Positions 50,186-60,100 of a stretch of DNA of 61,549 nt are shown here, piece after piece (position 1 is the first letter of the stretch; every line of letters begins with the position of its first letter). Under the pieces are notes generated by a model, which saw only the letters and a program-made list of their open reading frames with translations, did not search any database and was not told where the DNA came from. Location: assembly GCA_963169195.1 (NCBI GenBank), contig CAUJDN010000135.1, positions 1 through 61,549 on the forward strand. The letters run 5' to 3'. A program made the position numbers and the translations under genes. The DNA comes from Acidobacteriota bacterium (GTDB taxonomy: Bacteria; Acidobacteriota; Vicinamibacteria; Vicinamibacterales; UBA2999).

Positions 50186-53100
50186 GGCAGGTCCTCGCCC
50201 GCCGCGCCGTCCACCGTGCGCGCGACCGCGGCCAGTGGATTGACGGTATAGAAGCCCTCCATGCGGTCGTACAGCCGGCCGTCGTCGCCGAGCACGTCGA
50301 TGTCGTACTCGATGCGAACCGGATCGACCACCGTCGGCACCGCCCGGACGACGAGGCGCGTGCCGGGCGGCGGGGTCCCGAAGTGATGGAGGGCACGGCA
50401 GCCATGCGGCAGCCCGAAGTTGCCGTGACGCAGGATCCCCCAGAGGCCAGCCGACTGGAAGGCGGCTTCCCGTGCGAACGGCATGGTGAGCAGATGGTGC
50501 CCGTTCAGGGACGGGAGGGCCCGGCCCTCGTCGAGCAGGGCCACCGACGCGACGACGCCCTGGCCATCCAGTCCCTCGACGCGCTCGATCACCCGGAACG
50601 TGGGCCCGTGAGGCAGCGCGCCGCCCTCTCCGTAGAGCGGGGGCACGGCCGTCTCCGCCGCGACGCCGGCCAGCGCGTGCGGATCGCCGCGTCCGGCCAC
50701 CGGCGGACGCAGGCTCAGCAGGACCTCGCCGGTGTAGTGCTCCCGATCGGCGACGAGCACGCGGCCGTCGGGCCCGACGAAGTCGGACAGGACCTGGACG
50801 CGGACCATCCGCTCATCGTCGGTGTCGCCCGCGCGGGCCACGGCGCGGACCTTCAGGGCCACCGTGCGGCCCTTGAGGACCTTGATCGCGCGATGCAGCC
50901 GGAGATCCCGGATCCCCTTCAGGTGCAGGCCCGGAAACAGCAGGCTCGCGGCCTCGGCCATCATCTCGATGCCGAACACGGCCGGAACGAGGGGGGCCCC
51001 GTCGATGACGTGATCGCTCAGCCACCGATCGGTGGCGGGCTCCACCCGGACCCGCGCCGTCAGCCAGGCTCCGGGGGCGTGCGCCGTCACGCCCTCCACG
51101 AAGACGCCGACGCGTGCGGCATCCGCCGGGCCGGCGGGCACGCCGTGCAGCACCGCCGTCAGCTGGCCGTCCCGGTCGATGGGGAGGCCCATGCTGGCAA
51201 TGACGACCTCTTCGGGCCCGCGTCCGTGGGCGACCTCCTCGTGGAAGAAACGCGCGCCCTCGGCCGGCGAGAGCGCCTCGAAGCCCTGTTGCTTCATGAA
51301 CTCGATGACACCGGAGCGGGCGGCCAGGCCGACCTCGTCCCACCCGGTCCAGTCGATCGCCACGCAGCGGGACTCCGGCCGCGCCGCCTGCATGAGGCCG
51401 ACGAAGCGTGCGAGCACCTCATTGCCGGCTGCGTAGTCGGCCTGTCCCGCATTGCCGAAGCGCCCGGCCACCGACGAGAACGCGGCGAGGAAGGTCAGAG
51501 GGACGCCGTCGAGGGCCTTGTAGACGTTGAAGATGCCCTCGGCCTTCACGCCGAACACGCGGTCGAAGGACTCGAGGGCCTTGTCCTCGATCAGCTTGTC
51601 CTCGATCGTGCCGGCGCCGAAGATGACGCCGTCGAGCCGGCCGTGCTGGCGGAGCACGCCCCGGACGAGGTTGCGCACGGCGGCCGCGTCACGCACATCG
51701 CACGCATGGTAGCTGGCGGCCGCGCCGGACGCCGTGCAGGCCTCCTGCGTGCGATAGGCCTCGATGGACTGCAGGACGGCCGTGTACCGGCGCTCGATCT
51801 CGACGGGCTTGACCCCGGTCACGCGCGCCTTCCAGCCCTGGGCGATCTTCCGCTTGAGCTGTTTGAGCCCGTCGGCATCGAGCGCGGCCAGTTCGGCGAT
51901 GTTCGACGGCTGCGGGCGCGTGCCCACGAGCACGAGGCGCGCGCGACAGCGCCGGGCCAGATCCTTCACGACCGCAGCCGTTACGCCCCGGCTCCCGCCG
52001 AAGGCGACAATCACCGACTCGGCCCCGAGGGTCCGGACGGGCGCACCGGACAGATCCAGCGGCTCCTGCACCGCGCGTGGCACCAACCGCAGCCCGTCGC
52101 GGTAGGCGACCTCGGTCCGCGTGCCGCCCCGTTCGATCTCGCGCAGGACGGTGGCCGCCACGTGCGCGGCTTCGTCTCGCGTCGCGGGCCGTTCGACGTC
52201 GATGGCCTTGACCAGCGTCGTGGGCGCCTCGTGTCCGAGCGTCTTGATCAGCCCGGCGACTCCGGCACCGGCCGGGTCGAGGAGCTGTCCCCGCCAGCCG
52301 TACGGACCGGCCATGGCCGTCACCGCCACGGCGGCCTCCAGCTCTCCCTTGAGGGCCTTGATCGCCCGGAAGCTGGCCCCGACCTTGCGATCCAGGACCC
52401 CACGCCACGCCGCCGCATCGATCGCGGCGACCGCCGGATCGGTGGCGAGCGCATGGAGCAGCACGAGCGCGCGGATGCGCCCGAGGCGCGAGCGGACGGC
52501 CGCGAGGTCGCCAGCGGCCGCGAGGATCTCGACGCGCGCACCGGCAGCCCGCAGCAGGTCCGCCAGCGCCTCGGCCACGCCCAACCCGTCGTCGGTCACG
52601 AGCACGGTCCAGTCCGTGGACACGCGCACGCCGGCCGGCTCGTGCTCGATGGCGAGCGGGGCCCAGCGAACGCCCAGGCGACAGATGCCTGGCGGCGCGC
52701 CGTCTGGTGTTGCGATGCCAGCGGTCCCGGGCATCGCCGATGCGAGTACGGGTGCGGCCGCCGGGGCCGCGGCCGGGGTGACTCGGGCCGCGACGTACGC
52801 CACGACATGACGGATCGTCGGGAAATCCTTGACGCGCAGGTTCTGGTCGCGAGGCAGGTCGAACGCCTCGCGGAGGCGGGCCATGACCTGGGCCTGCTTG
52901 ATGGTGTCGATACCCAGGTCGGCCTCGAGATCCAGGTCGAGATCGAGCGCCTCGCGCTCGTACCCGGTCTGCGACTCGAGAATGCCGAGGACCACATCCA
53001 GGATCCGGCCCTCCGTCGATGGTACCGCGGTGCCGGCCGGTGATGCCGCCATGTCGTGTGCCGGCGCGGCCGGCGCCGCGGCGGGCACAGGCGCGGTCGC

Positions 53101-56100
53101 GGCCGCGGGAGGCACGGTCGGTGTCGCAGGCGCCGCGAGCGGCGCCGCCGCCGGTGAGGTCGAGGCGCTCAATCGGGCCTGAACGAACTGCACGACGTGC
53201 CGCAGCGTCGGGAAGTCCTTGACCCGGAGCCCCTGCTCGCGCGGCAGGTTGAACGCCTCGCGCAGGCGGGCCATCACCTGGGCCTGCTTGATGGTGTCGA
53301 TACCCAGGTCGGCCTCGAGATCCAGGTCGAGTTCGAGCGCGTCGCGCTCGTACCCGGTCTGCGACTCGATGATGCCGAGCACGACATCGAGCACGTGCGC
53401 ATCCGTCGCTGTTGCGGGCGCGGTGGCCGCCGCGGCGGGCGCGGGCGCGGGAGCGCGCGGCGGGACCGCGGATGCCGAGGCTTCGCTGGCCGGGACGGCG
53501 GCGGCGACCGTCGCCACGGGCGTGCCCGTCCGGCTTTCGACGTATTGCACGACGTGGCGCAGCGTCGGGAAGTCCTTGACCCGCAGGTCCTGATCCTTCG
53601 GGAGACCGAAGGTCTCCCGCAGGCGTGCCATCACCTGCGCCTGCTTGATGGTGTCGATGCCCAGATCGGCCTCGAGATCCAGGTCGAGATCCAGATACTG
53701 CCGCTCGTATCCCGTCTTCTCTTCGATGATCGCCAGCACGCGGTCGTGAACGTCCCGGGGCGGGGCGGGCGGGGGCGCCGGCACGGGTGCCGGCCTGGAG
53801 GCCTGCGCGCGGCCGGCCGCGGCCGCCGGCCCTGCGGCGACCGGCGGCGGCGTAGTCGGCGCCGGCGGCGTCACGCGCGGCGACGGAGCCGTCGGTCGAG
53901 CCTCCGGCCGTGCAGGCGGCTCGGCCGTGGCCGCGCCTTCGACCTGCAGCACGCGCTTCACGACCGCGACACGCGCGCCGGGCACGCCGGTTACCGCCTC
54001 GAGCCACGCCCCGTATCGCTCCTCGGAGGTCACGCGATCGGCCGCGCGCGTGACGACCCGCGTCATCCACATCGCCACCTGCGATCCGAAGCCTGCGGCG
54101 AAGCGCAGCGCGTATTCGCGATCGGTCGGGCCGCCCTTGCTCAGGTTGATGCCGGCCAGGTCCGGATCGACCTGGGTGGAGTGCAGCACGGGCGGCACCT
54201 TGCCCGCCTGCAGCGCCCGCATGATGATGGCGTCCTCGAGGCTGGCTCCCTGGGCGTGGCCGGTCGCGCACTTGGTGTTGACGACGAGGACATCGCGCCA
54301 GTGGTCGCCGAACACCTGCTTCAGCATCCGCCCCTCGACGGCGCCGATGCCGCCGCTCGGCGACGTGAACGTCTCGTGCGATCCGTAGACGAGGTTCGGG
54401 GCAATCTCCCGTCCCTCGATGCCGTGCCGCGCCCGCATGATCTCGAGGAACGACGCGACCTCCGCGGCCACGTGATCGGCATCCGGCCGCGTCGGGTGCG
54501 ACGCGCTGTTGGAACAGCGCACGCCGAGCAGCTCCGCCACGGGCTCGAGCCCGCGCTCGCGGGCGGAGCGTTCGGATTCCACGACGAAGCCGACGGCGCC
54601 CATGCCGATGATCATCCCGTGGCGGCGCCGGTCGAACGGGAGGGCGGCCTCGGCCACCTCGCGATCCGTCGCCGCCGCACCCGCCGCCAGGAATCCCGCG
54701 CCAATCCACTCGAACAACACGTCCGAGCTCACGTCGTCGGCCGCCAGCACGACGACGCGCCTGGCGCGGCCGCACCGGATCATGTCCTCCGCGGTCGCCA
54801 GCGCGGCCGCCGTCGAGCAGCACGCGGCGTTCACCATCAGGTTGGGCCCGCGCGCCCGCACGAGTTGCGCGAACCGCGCGTTGCCCATGCACACGTAGTC
54901 GGCCACGAAGTTCCGGTTGAAGCGGTAGGGCTCGCCCGCCCCATCGAGCGCGCGAGCGCGCCGCTCACCGACGAACCACTGGTCCGCCTCGAGGCGCTCG
55001 CCCTCGCTGCGGGCCGCGTCGAGGCGCGTCAGGTACTCCTCGCGAAGCGCCCTGGCGCCGACGGCGCCGTGCGTCGCCTTGTAGTAGCGTCCGAGCTCGG
55101 CATAGAGCGTGTTGTGGCCAGGAAAGGCCGACGCGAACACGACGCCCGTGTCGTCCTGGAGGGGCGGAGGCAGCATCCATCCGGCACGCAGGGATCCGCC
55201 GCGCGAGGTGCGCTTGTAGGCCCGCTGCAGCGGGATCCGCGCGTCACGCAGGCTCTCGAGGCCCGCCGCGACCGCCAGCTGATACGAGATGTCGGCGTTG
55301 GCGAGCCACTCGTCCTCGAGTCCGAAGTCATCGCGAAGATCGAACGCGCCACGCTGGCCGGCCAGCTTGACGGAATCCTCGCGGCTCGTGACCTCCGCCA
55401 GGTGGGGCTCGCCATCCTCGGTCTTCACGAGGCGCGTGATGCGCTTGGCGACCAGCCGGTCCTGCAGCACGTCGGGCACGGGCTCGATGAAGCACGAACC
55501 GGCGAGCAGCCGATCGAACCCCTCGTCGGAGAAGACACGCGCGGCCTTGCCCGGCAGGCCGACCGACACGCCCGTGATCCACAGACGATCGGCTGGCTCG
55601 CCGGTCGGCCCCGTCCTCGCACGAACCGGGGCGCCCCCGGCCGGGGAGGCCGACGCGACGCCCGAGGAGCCGTCCACGTGGCGGCCGACGTCGATGATCG
55701 CGCACTGGGCGACGAATCGATCGAACTGCGCCAACTCGCCGAACTTGGGATGGTTGACGAACAGGGCCCGATGCGGACGGCTCGCGCCGAGGATGTCGGC
55801 GACGAAGCCGGCGAGCGCGTGCCTGGGCCCCACGTCGATGAAGGTCCGGACGCCGTCGGCATGCAGCCGAGCCACCAGTCCCACGAAATCGACGGGCGTC
55901 GTGAGCTGGCTCACCAGGTTGGCGCGCACGCGGTCCGCGCAGTCCCGGCCTGGCTCGTAGTACTGCAGGTCCACGCTGGAGAGCACCCGTGTGGACGGCG
56001 GGCGCACGTCGAGCGCGGAGACGGCCTGTTCCATGCGGCCGCGCACCGCCTCGGCCACGCGCGAGTGAAAGGCGCCGGCGATGGGCAGGACCCGGCACTC

Positions 56101-59100
56101 GATGCCCTGGGCCTCGAGGCGGGAGACGGCCTCGCGAACCGCGGGCTCTTCGCCCGAGATGACCGTCTGGGTCGGGCAGTTGCGGTTGGCGACGGCGACA
56201 TAGCCGGACACGTCGCGCAGGACCCCTTCGACCGCATCGGCCGGCGCGGTGGCCATCGCCATGCGGCCCGCGTCGCCGGAGCGCTCGGCCAGCTCCCGGA
56301 ACGCCTCGCCGCGCGCGTGCGCCGCCCGGACCGCCTGGCGGAAATCGAGGGCGCCGGCGGTGACCAGGGCGGCGTACTCGCCCAGGCTGTGGCCGGCGAC
56401 GACCTCGAGGCCAACAGCGTGGGTCGCAAGCAACCGGGCGAGCGCGACCTCGGCCACGACGAGCACCGGCTGCAGGACATCGCTGCGCGCCGACAACTCG
56501 CCCTCGACCGACGCCCGCTCCTCCGCGGACCGCGTCGCCGTGAACACGAGCTGCTCGTAGGTCCGCCCCAGGACGTCCCGCAGCACGTCGTTGGCCTCGG
56601 CGAGGGTGTCGCCGACGACGGCGTACTCGGCCGCGAGGTCGCGCAGCATGTCCGCGTACTGCGCGCCCTGCCCCGGAAACAGGCCCGCCACGCTTCCCCG
56701 CTCGCCCGGCAGCCCTTCGGACGTGGCCACGCCCTGGGCGTCCAGCACCGGCGACCGCCGGCCGGGATGCAGGTGCGTCGAGATCAGATCGACCTGGGCC
56801 TGGAACTGCTCTCGCGTGCGCGCCACGAAGGCGAGCCGCGACGTACCCGATCCCGCGTGGCGCCCGTCAGGAAAGGCGAGCCGACCGACCGAGGCGAGCA
56901 GATCTGCGTGCGAGGCGCCGGCGGCGACGAAGACGTGGTCTCGGACCGGCGCCACGGCAGCCATCACGTGCGCCGCGCCGCCGGTCGTGACGAGCGCGGG
57001 CGCGCGGGCCATGAGCGCCCGGTGATACTCCGGCACGAACTCCTCCACGACGACGTGCCAGTTGGTGCCACCGAACCCGAACGCGTTGATGGCGCCGCGC
57101 CGCGGCTCGCCGTCGGCCGGGCGCGGCCAGGGTGCGGGCGTGGTCACGAGCTCGAAGGGACCGGACGCCAGGCCGTCGATGGGTGAGGCCACGGCCGGCA
57201 TGGGGGGCAGCGTCTTCCGGTCGAGGCCGAGCACGGTCTTGAGCAGCCCCGCGGCCCCCGCCGCCGACATGGTATGGCCAATCTGCGCCTTGACGGATCC
57301 GATGCCGAGACGCCCGTCACGCCGGTCGCCGAACACACGGCGGAGCGAGTCGATCTCGGCCGCGTCCCCGACGGGTGTCGAGGTCGCATGGCACTCCACG
57401 TACTGCACGCTGGCGGACGGCAGGCCCGCATCCGCGTATGCGCGCGAAAGCGCCAGGGCCTGGCGCGCGGAATCGGGTGCGTACATCGAGTGGCCGCGCC
57501 CGTCGGTGGAAGCGCCCACTCCGCGGATGACGCCGTACACGCGATCGCCGGCGGCCAGCGCGTCGCTCAGGCGCTTGAGCACGAAGGCCGCCGCACCCTC
57601 ACCCGCCACGAAGCCGTCCGCACCCGCGTCGAACGGACGGCTGCCGGTGGCCGAGAGCGCGCGCGCCTTCGACGCCACAATCGCCAGGTGCGGCGTGACG
57701 CCCCCGCCGACGCCGCCAGTGACGACGGCATCCCACTTGCCGGACTGGAGCCCGCGAACCGCCACCGTCACGGCCGCCAGCGACGATCCGCAGGCCGCAT
57801 CCACGGTCATGTGCGTCCCCATCAGGTCCAGCGCCTTGGCGATCCGTGCGGGACCAATGGACGTGGCGATGCCGACGATGGTGTCCTCGGTGACCGGCGG
57901 CCGATGCCCGGTCAGCGTCCGCACCAGATCCCCGCCCAGCCGCTCCGCCAGATCCTCCGCAAGGCCCGTCCCGCGCGCGGCGCGCCTCAATGCGGCTTCG
58001 GCACGTCGCGCGGACGTCCTGGCCACCACCGACCAGACCAGCTCACGGTTACCGCCGCTGTCGCCGAAGATCACCGCGGTCCGCTGGCGCACCTCCGGCG
58101 AGGCCAGGATCTGCGTGGCGTCGATCGCGCGGAGCGCGCTGGCGAACAACTGCATCTGGCCCGGGTCCACCTGCGTGACCGTCGCAGGCGACAGCCGCAG
58201 GCGCCTGACGTCCACCGGCGGCCGCGGCGTGAAGCCGCCCACCCGTCCATGGCTCTTGTCCGGTGCGTCCGGATCGGCGTCCACGTACAGGTCGGGCTGA
58301 CCGTCCCAGCGATCCTGCGGCACGTCGGTGATGGCCGACACTCCCCCCACGAGGTTGTCCCAGAACGTCTCCACGTCGGGCGCCTTCGGCAGGCAGGCGC
58401 CGAGACCCACGATGGCGATCGGCTCGCGCGACGGCAGTGGCGGCGCGGGCGGTTGCGCCGACGGGAGATGCCAGCGATCGTCGAACGCCTCGAGCGTGAG
58501 GTGGAAGTTGCTGCCGCCGAAGCCAAAGGCCGAGACGCTGGCTCGCCGCGGCAGCCCGTCCCGGTTGGGCTCCCACGGGCGCGGCGTGGTCACGATCTCG
58601 AAGGGCAGCGTCTCCCAAGGAATGGCCGGACTCGGATGCGTGTGGTTGATGGTGGGGGGCATCACCTTGTGGTGCAATCCGAGCACGGTCTTGATCAGGC
58701 CCGCGGCCCCGGCGGCCCCCATCAGATGCCCCACCTGTGACTTCACGGCCGTGATGGCGAGCCTCTGGCCGGGAGCCAGACACGGGCCGAACACGTCGTG
58801 CACGGATTGGAGCTCGGCGGGATCGCCGACGGGGGTGCCGGCGCCGTGGGCTTCGAGCAGCTGCACGGTGCCCGGCGAGTAGCCGGCCTGCTCGAAGGCC
58901 CGCCTCATCGCCAGGGCCTGCGCCTCCGGGTTGGGCGCGCCAATCCCCTTCTTGCGGCCGTCACTCGATGACCCGACCCCTCGAATGACGGCGCGCACCC
59001 GATCCCCGTCGCGAAGCGCTTCGTCCAACCGCTTCAGGACCAGCACGCCTGCGCCCTCGCCCAGCAGGAACCCGTCGGCCGCTTCGTCGAACGGGCTGAC

Positions 59101-59910
59101 ACGCCGCGTCGACAGGCCGCGGAACTTGCTGAAGGCCACGAAGAAGGACGGGCCCATGTGGGCGTGCGCACCGCCGCACACCGCGAGGTCGAAGTCACCG
59201 GCGCGCAGGCCGTCGACGGCGCTGTCGACCGATGCCAGGCTGGCCGCGCACGCCGCGTCGACGACGTAACTGGGGCCGTGGACATCGAGGAAGTTGGCCA
59301 CGCGCCCCGCCACGACGTTCGGGCACAGCCCGGCAAACGTGTCTTCGTTGACATCCACCAGGCCACGCAGGTATTCCTCGCGGACGGCGGCCAGCATCGG
59401 GCCACGGCGATCGGCCGCGATGCCGTGTCGATCGAAGGCCTCGAGGAGCGCGCGCTCGACGAGGGGCAGCTGGACGCGCTGCACGAGTCGCTCCTCGTTT
59501 TCGAGCCTGCCGCCGCCCACCCCCAGGATGACCGCCGTGCGATCCCGATCGAACGGACGCCGATCGAGGCCGGCGTCGGCGATCGCCTCGCGCGCAGCCG
59601 TGAGCGCGTACTGCTGTGCGCGGTCCATGACCCTGGCCGTTGAAGGTGGGATGCGGAAGCCGCGGCCGTCGAAGCGCCAGTCGGCGATGAAGCCGCCGAC
59701 CTTGGAATACGTGCGGTCGGGAGCGTCCGGATCGGCATCGAAGAAGACCTCGGGATCCCACCGCGCCGGATCCACCTCCGAGATGCCCGACACTCCGGCA
59801 CACACGTTCGACCAGAAGGACTCGACGTCCGGCGCGCCTGGGAACGTGCACCCGATACCGATGACGGCAACGGGTGTGCGAGGGGTGAGGGGCTTGCTCC
59901 GGGCGTCCAT
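50182..59910 (-). CDS. Giant multidomain lipid/polyketide synthase: KS-KS-AT-KS-ACP3-KR-DH
   Basis: 3242 residues from ATG 59910 (behind GAGGA), cytoplasmic; an upstream GTG (59949) lacks that site. KS1 has C221 (VDAACAASL), H355 and H395. KS2 has C707 (VDAACGSSL), H841 and H879. The AT serine is S1175 (GHSLGEY). A divergent third KS has C1697 (VNAACCSTA), SHETFTSP and TKCATGHAQGAS. Three ACP repeats share LEADLGIDTIKQAQVM, centred on T2087, T2206 and T2336, all Thr instead of Ser. KR: GGSRGVTAAV and Y2826 (DYAAGN). DH: H2967 (DHVIDGAPLVP). The layout resembles PfaA-type secondary-lipid synthases and, with the FabI-like, Ppant-transferase and PlsC-like genes, suggests a dedicated long-chain lipid. 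Product unknown. Confidence 0.9.
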   Translation of the reverse strand: MDARSKPLTPRTPVAVIGIGCTFPGAPDVESFWSNVCAGVSGISEVDPARWDPEVFFDADPDAPDRTYSKVGGFIADWRFDGRGFRIPPSTARVMDRAQQYALTAAREAIADAGLDRRPFDRDRTAVILGVGGGRLENEERLVQRVQLPLVERALLEAFDRHGIAADRRGPMLAAVREEYLRGLVDVNEDTFAGLCPNVVAGRVANFLDVHGPSYVVDAACAASLASVDSAVDGLRAGDFDLAVCGGAHAHMGPSFFVAFSKFRGLSTRRVSPFDEAADGFLLGEGAGVLVLKRLDEALRDGDRVRAVIRGVGSSSDGRKKGIGAPNPEAQALAMRRAFEQAGYSPGTVQLLEAHGAGTPVGDPAELQSVHDVFGPCLAPGQRLAITAVKSQVGHLMGAAGAAGLIKTVLGLHHKVMPPTINHTHPSPAIPWETLPFEIVTTPRPWEPNRDGLPRRASVSAFGFGGSNFHLTLEAFDDRWHLPSAQPPAPPLPSREPIAIVGLGACLPKAPDVETFWDNLVGGVSAITDVPQDRWDGQPDLYVDADPDAPDKSHGRVGGFTPRPPVDVRRLRLSPATVTQVDPGQMQLFASALRAIDATQILASPEVRQRTAVIFGDSGGNRELVWSVVARTSARRAEAALRRAARGTGLAEDLAERLGGDLVRTLTGHRPPVTEDTIVGIATSIGPARIAKALDLMGTHMTVDAACGSSLAAVTVAVRGLQSGKWDAVVTGGVGGGVTPHLAIVASKARALSATGSRPFDAGADGFVAGEGAAAFVLKRLSDALAAGDRVYGVIRGVGASTDGRGHSMYAPDSARQALALSRAYADAGLPSASVQYVECHATSTPVGDAAEIDSLRRVFGDRRDGRLGIGSVKAQIGHTMSAAGAAGLLKTVLGLDRKTLPPMPAVASPIDGLASGPFELVTTPAPWPRPADGEPRRGAINAFGFGGTNWHVVVEEFVPEYHRALMARAPALVTTGGAAHVMAAVAPVRDHVFVAAGASHADLLASVGRLAFPDGRHAGSGTSRLAFVARTREQFQAQVDLISTHLHPGRRSPVLDAQGVATSEGLPGERGSVAGLFPGQGAQYADMLRDLAAEYAVVGDTLAEANDVLRDVLGRTYEQLVFTATRSAEERASVEGELSARSDVLQPVLVVAEVALARLLATHAVGLEVVAGHSLGEYAALVTAGALDFRQAVRAAHARGEAFRELAERSGDAGRMAMATAPADAVEGVLRDVSGYVAVANRNCPTQTVISGEEPAVREAVSRLEAQGIECRVLPIAGAFHSRVAEAVRGRMEQAVSALDVRPPSTRVLSSVDLQYYEPGRDCADRVRANLVSQLTTPVDFVGLVARLHADGVRTFIDVGPRHALAGFVADILGASRPHRALFVNHPKFGELAQFDRFVAQCAIIDVGRHVDGSSGVASASPAGGAPVRARTGPTGEPADRLWITGVSVGLPGKAARVFSDEGFDRLLAGSCFIEPVPDVLQDRLVAKRITRLVKTEDGEPHLAEVTSREDSVKLAGQRGAFDLRDDFGLEDEWLANADISYQLAVAAGLESLRDARIPLQRAYKRTSRGGSLRAGWMLPPPLQDDTGVVFASAFPGHNTLYAELGRYYKATHGAVGARALREEYLTRLDAARSEGERLEADQWFVGERRARALDGAGEPYRFNRNFVADYVCMGNARFAQLVRARGPNLMVNAACCSTAAALATAEDMIRCGRARRVVVLAADDVSSDVLFEWIGAGFLAAGAAATDREVAEAALPFDRRRHGMIIGMGAVGFVVESERSARERGLEPVAELLGVRCSNSASHPTRPDADHVAAEVASFLEIMRARHGIEGREIAPNLVYGSHETFTSPSGGIGAVEGRMLKQVFGDHWRDVLVVNTKCATGHAQGASLEDAIIMRALQAGKVPPVLHSTQVDPDLAGINLSKGGPTDREYALRFAAGFGSQVAMWMTRVVTRAADRVTSEERYGAWLEAVTGVPGARVAVVKRVLQVEGAATAEPPARPEARPTAPSPRVTPPAPTTPPPVAAGPAAAAGRAQASRPAPVPAPPPAPPRDVHDRVLAIIEEKTGYERQYLDLDLDLEADLGIDTIKQAQVMARLRETFGLPKDQDLRVKDFPTLRHVVQYVESRTGTPVATVAAAVPASEASASAVPPRAPAPAPAAAATAPATATDAHVLDVVLGIIESQTGYERDALELDLDLEADLGIDTIKQAQVMARLREAFNLPREQGLRVKDFPTLRHVVQFVQARLSASTSPAAAPLAAPATPTVPPAAATAPVPAAAPAAPAHDMAASPAGTAVPSTEGRILDVVLGILESQTGYEREALDLDLDLEADLGIDTIKQAQVMARLREAFDLPRDQNLRVKDFPTIRHVVAYVAARVTPAAAPAAAPVLASAMPGTAGIATPDGAPPGICRLGVRWAPLAIEHEPAGVRVSTDWTVLVTDDGLGVAEALADLLRAAGARVEILAAAGDLAAVRSRLGRIRALVLLHALATDPAVAAIDAAAWRGVLDRKVGASFRAIKALKGELEAAVAVTAMAGPYGWRGQLLDPAGAGVAGLIKTLGHEAPTTLVKAIDVERPATRDEAAHVAATVLREIERGGTRTEVAYRDGLRLVPRAVQEPLDLSGAPVRTLGAESVIVAFGGSRGVTAAVVKDLARRCRARLVLVGTRPQPSNIAELAALDADGLKQLKRKIAQGWKARVTGVKPVEIERRYTAVLQSIEAYRTQEACTASGAAASYHACDVRDAAAVRNLVRGVLRQHGRLDGVIFGAGTIEDKLIEDKALESFDRVFGVKAEGIFNVYKALDGVPLTFLAAFSSVAGRFGNAGQADYAAGNEVLARFVGLMQAARPESRCVAIDWTGWDEVGLAARSGVIEFMKQQGFEALSPAEGARFFHEEVAHGRGPEEVVIASMGLPIDRDGQLTAVLHGVPAGPADAARVGVFVEGVTAHAPGAWLTARVRVEPATDRWLSDHVIDGAPLVPAVFGIEMMAEAASLLFPGLHLKGIRDLRLHRAIKVLKGRTVALKVRAVARAGDTDDERMVRVQVLSDFVGPDGRVLVADREHYTGEVLLSLRPPVAGRGDPHALAGVAAETAVPPLYGEGGALPHGPTFRVIERVEGLDGQGVVASVALLDEGRALPSLNGHHLLTMPFAREAAFQSAGLWGILRHGNFGLPHGCRALHHFGTPPPGTRLVVRAVPTVVDPVRIEYDIDVLGDDGRLYDRMEGFYTVNPLAAVARTVDGAAGEDLP

Positions 59911-59949
59911 CGGCGTCCTCGTTCGAGATGCGACCGTCTCGAGGGCCAC

Positions 59950-59958
59950 ACCTTAGCA
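59950..59958 (-). promoter_or_regulatory. Extended -10 element TGCTAAGGT of the lipid-synthase operon
   Basis: Predicted +1 near 59943, leader about 33 nt, then GAGGA and ATG 59910. The form matches the TGCTANNNT elements before ffs, asd and the DUF4203-like gene. The 190-bp divergent spacer to rpsA holds no gene. Confidence 0.4.
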
Positions 59959-60100
59959 CACGGCTCGGCTGGCCGCACCCGCGATCAGGATCCGCGACCA
60001 GGGCCCGGCGCCGGCCATGGGACGAAGGCCGTGGTTTTTGCGATGATGGCAGGGACTGCGCTGTTTTTGAGCCAACCGTGCCAGGCCCCGGAGGACCATC

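Noticed and set aside
53197..57186. 1329-codon open frame antisense to the megasynthase
   Set aside because: Its product is a His/Arg/Gly-rich low-complexity chain with no domain signal. The opposite strand has unmistakable KS, AT and ACP motifs; such shadows are expected at this GC content.
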